Assembly: GCA_002329075.1 (NCBI GenBank)
Contig: DCXR01000004.1
Location: forward strand, 15,283 to 23,049
DNA length: 7,767 nucleotides
Reading direction: 5' to 3'
Source of the DNA: Candidatus Neomicrothrix sp. UBA2131
GTDB taxonomy: Bacteria; Actinomycetota; Acidimicrobiia; Acidimicrobiales; MedAcidi-G1
Positions 1 to 5,479 of this stretch are shown one piece after another. Position 1 is the stretch's first letter, and every line of letters begins with the position of its first letter. The notes under the pieces are model-generated. The model had not been told where the DNA came from. It saw nothing but the letters and a program-made list of their open reading frames with translations, and did no database searches. The translations under genes and the position numbers were made by a program.

Positions 1-1
1 C

Positions 2-1189
2 ACCTCGACCACCACCTCGACCACAGAGCCTCCGACCACGAGCGAGCCCGCTCTCCCCGCCTCATGGCAGGGGGTCACATCCACCGAACTCCACATCGGC
101 CTGATCCTCGAGGACGACGACAGGCTCAACGAAGACTTCTACACGGCCTTTGCCGGGGCGCAGAACGACCGGGGGGGGATCCTCGGACGCCAGGTCGTCC
201 TGCACGCCCTGCGCTACAGGCCAAAGAGCGCCGGTTCCGCCGAGTCGGCCTGCACCACCCTGCTCGAGGTGGGAGCCGTGTTCATGGTCCTCATGGACAC
301 GGTCGACGAGGAAGCGGCACGGTGCGTGAGCCAACGCTATGGAGCCCCTGTCGTCGCCCGTTCCGGCCTCGCCGCTGACCTCGATGCCGACCTCGGTGGC
401 CTCCTGGTCACCGTCGAGATGGATCCGGATGACGCTCGCCTCCTCGGGCTCACCGCCCTGGTGCGACGCGGCGACCTGGACGACGTCCGGCTCGGCACGG
501 TCTGGACGGGGGCCACCTCCAGATTCCGTGACGGTGTCGAAGAACTTGTCGAGGAGTTCACGCTGGACCTCGTCTCGGAGACGAACCTCGAGACGACACA
601 CGCCGACGTCGACCAACTCGTCACAGCCCTCCGGGACGACTTCGCGGTCGAGGGCGTCGACATCGTGCTGGTACTCGAGGACGCCGGCAACCACGCCAGC
701 GCCCTCGAACGGGTGGGGTCGGTCGTAGAGCTCGTCATCACCGACCCCGAGGCGGTGGCACCCGAATTTCCCGGTGATGTCAGCCTCTCCACGTTCGTGG
801 GTGGACAGGTCTCGGCGCTCACGATCGAGGTTCCCCGCCTCGAGGAGACACAGGCCGACCCATCGGTTCAGGAGTGCTTCTACGAGCTTGCGGCTCTCGA
901 CGACACGGGATCCACCTCCGCAGACATCTACCTCGATGTCATGCACGCCTGTCAGGTGTTCCGGCTGGCGATGGAGTTGCTCTGGGAGTCCGGGGAGGCC
1001 CCGACCCCTGAGGGATTCATCGGTGCCGTCGACTCGATCGGGTCATTCAGGCTGCCCGGGCTGGCCGAGGCTTCCCTGGGACCGGACAAGCATGGTGCCG
1101 GCGACCTGTTGCGGCGGTTCGCCTACGACCCCGACCTGGGCGGCCTGGTGGCGATCGGCGATCCGATCAGCGCAACAGACCTGGGGTAG
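2..1189 (+). CDS. Secreted solute-binding protein, periplasmic-binding fold type I (5' end outside window)
   Basis: The reading frame is open from the window edge to a TAG at 1187-1189, giving 395 residues without the N-terminus. Residues 1-21 are a Thr/Ser/Pro-rich linker of the sort that follows a lipoprotein or secretion signal in actinobacteria, so the signal peptide probably lies just upstream. From about residue 29 the pattern is that of the Peripla_BP_6 / branched-chain amino acid binding family: a first beta strand (LHIGLIL), a helix ending in NDRGGILGRQV, and alternating strands and helices up to a C-terminal segment. Four cysteines fall into two likely disulfide pairs, C84/C108 and C292/C317, with spacing like that in LivJ/LivK relatives. 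The likely role is ligand capture outside the membrane for an ABC importer, or sensing. The ligand is not predictable, and no permease or ATPase gene is visible because the next gene is convergent. An internal ATG at 269 would remove the first lobe and is not the start. The family call is from the fold pattern only; sequence identity to characterised members looks low. Confidence 0.8.
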   Translation, partial: TSTTTSTTEPPTTSEPALPASWQGVTSTELHIGLILEDDDRLNEDFYTAFAGAQNDRGGILGRQVVLHALRYRPKSAGSAESACTTLLEVGAVFMVLMDTVDEEAARCVSQRYGAPVVARSGLAADLDADLGGLLVTVEMDPDDARLLGLTALVRRGDLDDVRLGTVWTGATSRFRDGVEELVEEFTLDLVSETNLETTHADVDQLVTALRDDFAVEGVDIVLVLEDAGNHASALERVGSVVELVITDPEAVAPEFPGDVSLSTFVGGQVSALTIEVPRLEETQADPSVQECFYELAALDDTGSTSADIYLDVMHACQVFRLAMELLWESGEAPTPEGFIGAVDSIGSFRLPGLAEASLGPDKHGAGDLLRRFAYDPDLGGLVAIGDPISATDLG

Positions 1190-1194
1190 GCGGC

Positions 1195-1207
1195 CACCGG
1201 GCCGGTG
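1195..1207. terminator. Weak GC-rich palindrome between convergent genes
   Basis: The 35-bp gap between the two convergent stop codons (1187-1189 and 1225-1227) contains CACCGG-G-CCGGTG, a perfect 6-bp inverted repeat around one base. As RNA only about four base pairs can form, with a five-base loop, and no T tract follows on either strand. It could serve as a bidirectional terminator, but the support is thin. Confidence 0.25.
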
Positions 1208-1224
1208 CCGGGTTCGGCGGAGTC

Positions 1225-2430
1225 CTAGGGCCGCGTGAAGGCCGGGCTCCAGTTGTCCGGCGGGAGCCCGTCCAACGGCGTGGCCACCTCGTCGACCGTG
1301 GGGCCGTGCTCGGCGGCATGTGGAGCGAGTGCCTCGACGTCGAAGCCGTACACCTCGACGGCATTGTCGCAGAAGATGGCCCGCAGGTCGGCCTCGTTCC
1401 AGTCGGAGAAGCAGCGTCGCAACGACTCACGGGAGTTCGGGAACGTGCCCTCGTAGTGCGGATAGTCGCTGCCCCACATGACCTTGTGCACGCCGACCTT
1501 CCGGATGGCGGCAGCCTCGGCCGGGCTCGGGAAGCTGGCGCCGATCCAGACATTTCGGCCGAAGTACTCGCTTGGCTTGTTGGGGAGCACCATTTCGGCG
1601 GCGAAGCCGAGCTCGCCGACCCGACCTGTCGACATCTGGGCGTGGTAGCCGTCCATGCGTTGCAGTTCATCGAGCACCCATGCCACGCCCTGCTCTGTCA
1701 TGACGAACCGTAATTCGGGAAAACGTTCGAAGACCCCGGACATGATCAGGTGGCCCAGGTTGCGGTGGGCGAAGAACGGCACCTCCATCAGGTACATGAG
1801 GGTGGCGGCCGGGGCCTCTCCGTAGTTGGGGCCGCCCGAGCCTCCATGCTGGGAAATCGTCAGGTCCAGGTCGCGGATCACCGCCCAGAGGCGGTCGTAG
1901 TGCGGCTCCCACAGGCCTGGGGTTCCCATGTCTGGCGGGATGGCCGGGAACATGAAGCTGCGGAAGCCGACCTCGGCGGCCCACTCGAGGTCGGCAATGG
2001 TGTCGTCGAGATCGTTGAGGAAGACCTGGGGAAGGCCGCAGCGGCGCTCGGGGTGTTCGTTGCACCAGTCGACCAACCAGCGGTTGTGGGTGCGAATGCC
2101 GACGAGGCGCCGTTCGTACTCGGCACGGTCGGTGGCTGGATAGGTGATGAGGGTTCCGGTGGGGAAGAAGGGTGGAACCGTGTTCGGGTAGGTGATTTCG
2201 GCGACCACACCGTCGGCGTTCTGGTCGGCAATTCGCCGCTCGTCGTCCCAGTTGCGGGAGCGGCCGTCGTCCTGGAGGTCGCGGAACGGGTTTGAGTAGC
2301 CGCCTCGCCACTCCTTGAAGGCGTCGCGCCACTTGTCCTCGAGGTACTCCTCGTACATCTTCATGTTGCCGCCGGCATGGCAGTCCGATGAGATGATCGT
2401 GTACGGGGCGGGGGTTTCGATGGCGGCCAC
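1225..2430 (-). CDS. Metal-dependent amidohydrolase, Amidohydro_2 / ACMSD-like superfamily
   Basis: This is a 401-residue protein if GTG at 2430 is the start. Motifs fit a TIM-barrel metal hydrolase or decarboxylase of the Amidohydro_2 superfamily: SSDCHAGG near the N-terminus (D16, H18, first metal-binding pair), ISQHGGSG with H195, and MWGSDYPHYEG with D322, the conserved late aspartate. The C-terminus has the usual IFCDNAVEVYGFD helix. About 400 residues and a D-C-H first motif match the large actinobacterial amidohydrolase group rather than true 2-amino-3-carboxymuconate-6-semialdehyde decarboxylase, which is nearer 330 residues. Such proteins are cytosolic and generally act by hydrolysis or non-oxidative decarboxylation; the substrate is unknown. 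An in-frame ATG at 2475 would add 15 residues and overlap the neighbouring SDR start. I prefer GTG 2430 because the family signature follows closely and because its upstream sequence mirrors that of the SDR start. The gene is divergent from the SDR, with a shared promoter likely. Confidence 0.85.
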   Translation of the reverse strand: MAAIETPAPYTIISSDCHAGGNMKMYEEYLEDKWRDAFKEWRGGYSNPFRDLQDDGRSRNWDDERRIADQNADGVVAEITYPNTVPPFFPTGTLITYPATDRAEYERRLVGIRTHNRWLVDWCNEHPERRCGLPQVFLNDLDDTIADLEWAAEVGFRSFMFPAIPPDMGTPGLWEPHYDRLWAVIRDLDLTISQHGGSGGPNYGEAPAATLMYLMEVPFFAHRNLGHLIMSGVFERFPELRFVMTEQGVAWVLDELQRMDGYHAQMSTGRVGELGFAAEMVLPNKPSEYFGRNVWIGASFPSPAEAAAIRKVGVHKVMWGSDYPHYEGTFPNSRESLRRCFSDWNEADLRAIFCDNAVEVYGFDVEALAPHAAEHGPTVDEVATPLDGLPPDNWSPAFTRP

Positions 2431-2473
2431 TGGCCAGTATCGCCCGTCCAGTGGCCACGGGGGATACTGGCCC
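2431..2473. promoter_or_regulatory. Divergent promoter region with mirrored, probably leaderless starts
   Basis: Only 43 bp separate the GTG of the amidohydrolase (minus strand) from the ATG of the SDR (plus strand). On each strand GATACT, a plausible actinobacterial -10 box, lies five bases before the start codon: GATACT-GGCCC-ATG on plus (2463-2476) and GATACT-GGCCA-GTG on minus (2441-2428). This leaves essentially no 5' leader, as in actinobacterial leaderless genes. A G-rich stretch at 2459-2464 could alternatively act as a ribosome-binding site for the SDR. No convincing -35 box is visible. The -10 assignment is inference; the symmetry is directly visible. Confidence 0.5.
2432..2472. repeat. 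41-bp interrupted inverted repeat between divergent starts
   Basis: The arms are 2432-2447 (GGCCAGTATCGCCCGT) and 2457-2472 (ACGGGGGATACTGGCC). They are complementary at 15 of 16 positions, including ten uninterrupted outer pairs, around a 9-base centre, CCAGTGGCC. That centre is itself the exact reverse complement of 2425-2433, so a second, mutually exclusive pairing exists. A perfect 10-bp palindrome, ACTGGCCAGT, occupies 2429-2438 and overlaps the amidohydrolase GTG. The element could be an operator for a dimeric regulator, duplicated promoter halves, or both. Confidence 0.8.
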
Positions 2474-3232
2474 ATGCCCTCCGACCTCTTCGACCTGACC
2501 GGCCGCGTGGCGGTCGTGACCGGTGGTAGTCGGGGCCTCGGACGCGAGATGGTCCTGGCCTTCGCCGAACAGGGCGCAGATGTCGTCATCGCCAGCCGCA
2601 AGCTCGGAAACTGCGAGGAGCTCGCCGACGAGGTCGCTGAACGCTTCGGCCGACGGGCGCTCCCCGTCCAGTGCCACGTGGGCCACTGGGAACAGGTGGA
2701 CCGCCTCGCCGACACCGCCTACGCCGAGTTCGGCCGGGTCGACATCCTGGTCAACAACGCCGGCATGTCGCCCCTCTACGACTCCATCACCTCGATCACC
2801 GAGGACCTGTACGACAAGGTCATGGACGTGAACCTCAAGGGCGTGTTCCGGCTCTCTGCAGTAGTCGGTGAACGCATGAAGGCCGACGGACGCGGCTCGA
2901 TCGTCAACGTGAGCTCGGTGGCCGCCGTGCGGCCCACCCCGGGTGAGGTCGTCTACGCAATGGCCAAGGCCGGGATGAACAACCTCACGTCCTCGCTGGC
3001 ACGTGCGCTCGGACCGGAGGTACGGGTCAACTGCCTCATGCCCGGCCCGTTCCTGACCGACATCGCCAATGCCTGGGACCTCGAGGCGTTCGCCCGGTCG
3101 GCCCGGAAGAACATCCCGCTCGGCCGGGGCGGGGAGCCCACCGAGATCGTCGGTGCCGCCCTCTACCTGGCCTCGGACGCCTCGAGCTTCACGACCGGCA
3201 GCGTGGTCAAGGTGGACGGCGGGCTGGCGTGA
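2474..3232 (+). CDS. Short-chain dehydrogenase/reductase (classical SDR)
   Basis: The product is a 252-residue NAD(P)-dependent oxidoreductase of usual length for classical SDRs, acting in the cytosol on a hydroxyl or keto group of an unidentified substrate. Visible motifs are the Rossmann glycine motif TGGSRGLG (residues 16-23), ASRK after the second strand (R42, with R20, suggests NADP(H)), NNAG (94-97), catalytic N120, S148 and YxxxK with Y161 and K165, and the PG motif in CLMPGPF. The C-terminus has the typical SSFTTGSVVKVDGG. The start is placed at ATG 2474, which gives the canonical short lead (LFDLTGRVAVVTGG); an in-frame ATG at 2315 would add 53 unrelated residues read from the amidohydrolase complement. 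It is divergent from the amidohydrolase and ends 7 bp from the convergent Lrp-type gene. A FabG-like, alcohol or hydroxysteroid dehydrogenase role cannot be separated here. Confidence 0.92.
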   Translation: MPSDLFDLTGRVAVVTGGSRGLGREMVLAFAEQGADVVIASRKLGNCEELADEVAERFGRRALPVQCHVGHWEQVDRLADTAYAEFGRVDILVNNAGMSPLYDSITSITEDLYDKVMDVNLKGVFRLSAVVGERMKADGRGSIVNVSSVAAVRPTPGEVVYAMAKAGMNNLTSSLARALGPEVRVNCLMPGPFLTDIANAWDLEAFARSARKNIPLGRGGEPTEIVGAALYLASDASSFTTGSVVKVDGGLA

Positions 3233-3239
3233 GGTTTCC

Positions 3240-3728
3240 TCAGCCCCCCGTCCTTCCCACCGGGATCGCGGTGCGGTCGCAGATGGGCCGCAGGGCGAAG
3301 CTCGACACCATCCGCGCCACCCCCGGCAACTGCGCCAGGTGTGTGCGGTGGAGGACCTCGTAGTCGGCGACATCACGCACGACCACGTGCACCAGGTAGT
3401 CGAAACCACCAGCCATGAGGTGGCAGCTCATGATCTCGGGCCTCTCGGCGACCGCCACCTCGAAGGCGTCGAGAGTGGCCTCGTCCTGGCCGACCAGCGT
3501 GATCTCGACGAACACGTCGGTGCCGAGGCCGACCCTTGCGGGGTCGAGGAGTGCCGCATAGCGGTCGATCACCCCCGCCTCCTCCAGGCGTCGGACCCGT
3601 CGCAGGCATGCCGAGGGCGAGAGGTTGACCGCATCGGCAAGGTCGACGTTGGCCCTCCGACCGTCCTGCTGCAGGAGTTCCAGGATCGCATGATCAACTT
3701 GGTCAAGATCCAATGGCGCTGCCAACAT
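3240..3728 (-). CDS. Lrp/AsnC-family transcriptional regulator, probably of alanine dehydrogenase
   Basis: The 162-residue protein has standard Lrp/AsnC architecture. An N-terminal winged helix-turn-helix (about residues 10-57) carries DHAILELLQQDGRRANVDL and then the recognition helix SPSACLRRVRRLEEAG, followed by IDRYAALLDPARVG. The C-terminal RAM/AsnC ligand-binding domain spans about 70-150 and includes AGGFDYLVHVVV, the usual effector-pocket GxxDY segment. Members bind DNA as dimers to octamers and respond to amino acids. It is divergently placed 153 bp from ald, the same arrangement as mycobacterial AldR/ald, so control of ald by alanine or a related amino acid is a fair inference. A TAGGCT box seven bases before the ATG suggests a leaderless transcript, and a 15-bp palindrome just upstream suggests autoregulation. 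Its 3' end lies 7 bp from the SDR stop with no terminator hairpin between them. Confidence 0.93.
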   Translation of the reverse strand: MLAAPLDLDQVDHAILELLQQDGRRANVDLADAVNLSPSACLRRVRRLEEAGVIDRYAALLDPARVGLGTDVFVEITLVGQDEATLDAFEVAVAERPEIMSCHLMAGGFDYLVHVVVRDVADYEVLHRTHLAQLPGVARMVSSFALRPICDRTAIPVGRTGG

Positions 3729-3735
3729 GCGTCAC

Positions 3736-3741
3736 AGCCTA
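3736..3741 (-). promoter_or_regulatory. Candidate -10 box of the Lrp-type gene (leaderless)
   Basis: On the minus strand TAGGCT matches the actinobacterial TANNNT -10 pattern and is followed by GTGACGC and then the ATG at 3728. A seven-base gap would place transcription start at or next to the A of the start codon. No Shine-Dalgarno sequence is visible, consistent with a leaderless mRNA. Confidence 0.5.
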
Positions 3742-3747
3742 CATCTA

Positions 3748-3762
3748 CGCAACGTTGTTGCG
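3748..3762. promoter_or_regulatory. 15-bp palindrome, candidate Lrp-type operator
   Basis: CGCAAC-GTT-GTTGCG is a perfect inverted repeat with 6-bp arms and a 3-bp centre. The length and form suit an Lrp/AsnC dimer site. It lies just upstream of the regulator's -10 candidate and about 120 bp before the ald start, so it could mediate autoregulation and joint control of ald. Binding by this protein is inference. Confidence 0.5.
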
Positions 3763-3866
3763 CCACATGTCAGATTCCGTCCCGTCTCCACAATCGTCCG
3801 GCGCCGCCGGTCTCGTAACGTCTTCGACAGACGCCGGTCCAATCCGGACGGGCCCCTGCCTCCCCA

Positions 3867-3873
3867 CGAGGAG
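3867..3873 (+). promoter_or_regulatory. Shine-Dalgarno sequence of ald
   Basis: CGAGGAG ends eight bases before the ATG at 3882. It is the clearest ribosome-binding site in the window and fixes the ald start; the regulator across the gap and the SDR/amidohydrolase pair lack one of comparable quality. Confidence 0.75.
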
Positions 3874-3881
3874 CAATCCCC

Positions 3882-5003
3882 ATGCACATCGGCGTGCCCA
3901 CCGAGATCAAGACCGCAGAACACCGCATCGGCGCCACCCCGGCCGTCGTCGGCGAGCTCACCGCCAACGGCCACGAGGTCACCGTGCAGACCGGGGCCGG
4001 CGACGGAGCCGGCTTCGACGACGTCGCCTACAAGGAGGCGGGGGCCACCATCGCCGGATCGGCCGCCGAGGTCTTCGAAGCCGCTGAGATGATCATCAAG
4101 GTCAAGGAGCCACAGGCCGCCGAACGGGCCATGCTGCGCTCCCACCACACGCTCTTCACCTACCTGCACCTGGCTGCCGACCGGCCCCAGACCGACGAAC
4201 TGCTCGCCAGCGGCGCCACCTGCATCGCCTACGAGACCGTCACCGACGACGCCGGCCACCTGCCGCTCCTGGCGCCGATGTCCGCGATCGCCGGCCGCAT
4301 GTCGATCCAGGCCGGCGCCCACGCCCTCGAGGCCACCCAGGGCGGGTCCGGGCTCCTCATGGGCGGCGTGCCCGGCGTCCGCCCGGCCAGGGTCGTGGTA
4401 CTCGGCGGTGGCGTCGTCGGCGAGAACGCCATCGAGATGGCCATAGGCCTCGGCGCCGACGTCACGGTCCTCGATCGCAGCCCGACCGCCCTCGACCGGC
4501 TCGACAAGCGCTTCGGCGCCACGCTGCGCACCGTCTTCTCCACCCGTTCCGAACTCGAAGCCTCGGTCCACGACGCCGACCTCGTGATCGGCGCCGTACT
4601 GGTGAAGGGCGCCAAGGCCCCGCACCTCGTCTCCCGCGAGATGCTCTCGGGCATGCGCCCCGGCTCGGTGATCGTCGACGTGGCCGTCGACCAGGGCGGT
4701 TGCGTCGAGACCACCCGGCCGACCACCCACCTCGAGCCCACCTACGTGGTCGATGGCATCGTCCACTACTGCGTGGCCAACATGCCGGGCGGCGTACCCC
4801 GCACTTCCACCCTGGCGCTTTCGAACGCCACGCTCCCCTACACCCTGGTGCTGGCCGGGATGGGCGTCGATGCCGCCCTGCGGGCCGACACCCACCTGCG
4901 CAACGGCCTCAATGTCTGTGCCGGCATGGTCACCGACCGCGCCGTGGCCGACACCTTCGACCTCGACTATGTCGATTCCCTCGAGGCGCTCGACCGCCGC
5001 TGA
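3882..5003 (+). CDS. ald: Alanine dehydrogenase
   Basis: This 373-residue enzyme (family norm about 371) catalyses NAD-dependent oxidative deamination of L-alanine to pyruvate and ammonium, and the reverse amination. Key positions match the characterised mycobacterial enzyme in both identity and number: R15 and K75 (substrate binding), H96 (catalytic, in TYLHLAAD) and D270 (in VDVAVDQGG). The nucleotide-binding motif is GGGVVGENA (175-183), with D198 at the end of the next strand favouring NAD over NADP. The N-terminus (IGVPTEIKTAEHRIGATP) is typical of the AlaDh/PNT family. A strong Shine-Dalgarno sequence supports the ATG. The gene is monocistronic here, driven from the region shared with the Lrp-type regulator, and is followed 25 bp downstream by a GC hairpin. 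It probably feeds alanine carbon to pyruvate, or supports redox balance under low oxygen as in mycobacteria. Confidence 0.97.
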   Translation: MHIGVPTEIKTAEHRIGATPAVVGELTANGHEVTVQTGAGDGAGFDDVAYKEAGATIAGSAAEVFEAAEMIIKVKEPQAAERAMLRSHHTLFTYLHLAADRPQTDELLASGATCIAYETVTDDAGHLPLLAPMSAIAGRMSIQAGAHALEATQGGSGLLMGGVPGVRPARVVVLGGGVVGENAIEMAIGLGADVTVLDRSPTALDRLDKRFGATLRTVFSTRSELEASVHDADLVIGAVLVKGAKAPHLVSREMLSGMRPGSVIVDVAVDQGGCVETTRPTTHLEPTYVVDGIVHYCVANMPGGVPRTSTLALSNATLPYTLVLAGMGVDAALRADTHLRNGLNVCAGMVTDRAVADTFDLDYVDSLEALDRR

Positions 5004-5424
5004 CGCACCAGCTCCCCCGGCAGACGACCGCCCACACCAGGTGGGCGGCTATCGCACGAGCCACCTCGTCAGCGGTCGCCGGACCGAGGGTCATGGTCGG
5101 GAGCGCCAGGTCCGCGTGCACCTGCCGTAGTTCCGCCCGGGAGAACGCACAGTCCCGGTGCACCGGCTCGATGCCGTGCAGTCGGGCTGCGTTGTGGCCG
5201 AGGGTGCCGGCCTTCACCTCCGGCGCCAGGGGCGAACCGCCCAGCGAGGCCAGGAACCGTCGCCTCGAAATCCCCAGGCACCGGGCCACCACCTCGGCCT
5301 CGTCGTTCGACCGGCGAATGGCCTCGCGGACGACCGGCGAGGCGTGTGGAGGCACGAACTCGCCGTTCGATGCCGGACCCAACTTGATGGGCAGGCCCCC
5401 GTGCTGGTCGCTTCGGCGTCGCAT
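4930..5424 (-). pseudogene. Remnant of a Tat-type amidohydrolase with the catalytic barrel deleted
   Basis: The 164-residue frame (ATG 5424; ATG 5445 would add seven residues) seems to join the two ends of an actinobacterial amidohydrolase. Residues 9-63 (LPIKLGPASNGEFVPP to SRRRFLASLGG) resemble the N-terminal extension of Tat-exported Amidohydro_2 proteins, with an internal twin-arginine motif S-R-R-R-F-L. At about residue 64 (near 5235) this continues directly as LAPEVKAGTLGHNAARLHGIEP, which resembles the final helix of the same family (compare IFCDNAVEVYGFD in the intact paralogue at 1225-2430), and then TLGPATADEVARAIAAHL. About 250 or more residues bearing all metal ligands, and the hydrophobic part of the Tat signal, are missing, so it cannot be a working enzyme. 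The last 25 codons run antisense into ald, suggesting the native stop is lost. No Shine-Dalgarno sequence is visible. It follows kynU by 34-55 bp on the same strand. Family assignment rests on remembered motifs and was not aligned; a genuine short protein is possible. Confidence 0.55.
5028..5048. terminator. GC hairpin downstream of ald
   Basis: CCGCCCAC (5028-5035) and GTGGGCGG (5041-5048) form a perfect 8-bp stem with a five-base loop, beginning 25 bases after the ald stop. No T tract follows, as is common for actinobacterial hairpin terminators. On the other strand it lies inside the amidohydrolase remnant, where it would also act if that frame is not translated. Confidence 0.5.
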
Positions 5425-5479
5425 CCCGAGATCATGCCCCAACATCGCTGAGGCGGCCCCGCTATCCCTCCCTCCAGGT

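Larger units (their letters stand above)
3729..3881. promoter_or_regulatory. Divergent control region between the Lrp-type gene and ald
   Basis: This is the longest non-coding stretch in the window (153 bp) and is less GC-rich than the flanking genes at its left end. It holds the palindrome at 3748-3762, the -10 candidate of the regulator gene at 3736-3741, a small GC hairpin (CCGGC-GCC-GCCGG, 3798-3810), a 7-bp direct repeat GCCGGTC at 3806-3812 and 3833-3839, and the ald ribosome-binding site. I could not identify a convincing -35/-10 pair for ald. Confidence 0.6.

Noticed and set aside
171..178. Run of eight G residues as a phase-variation tract or frameshift
   Set aside because: It encodes the RGG of an expected family segment (NDRGGILGRQ) in the open frame, so the frame is intact and no switch needs to be assumed; a read error there would be easy to miss, however.
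1225..2430. Assignment of the amidohydrolase as true ACMSD of the kynurenine pathway
   Set aside because: It is tempting because kynU is nearby, but the protein is about 70 residues longer, has a D-C-H first motif, and lies in a separate transcription unit with an SDR.
2473..2476. Overlapping ATG codons on both strands in CATG as start of both the amidohydrolase and the SDR
   Set aside because: The amidohydrolase ATG at 2475 would put the inverted repeat inside coding sequence and add 15 residues without family resemblance; GTG 2430 fits better, though the ATG is not excluded.
1667..3409. Long minus-strand open frame across the SDR and part of the amidohydrolase
   Set aside because: It overlaps three well-supported genes in another frame and its product is Arg/Pro-rich with no domain pattern.
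3732..4895. Long open frame antisense to ald (387 codons)
   Set aside because: It is a GC-bias shadow: its sequence is Gly/Val/Asp-rich with no recognisable motif, while the plus strand encodes a full alanine dehydrogenase with all catalytic residues.
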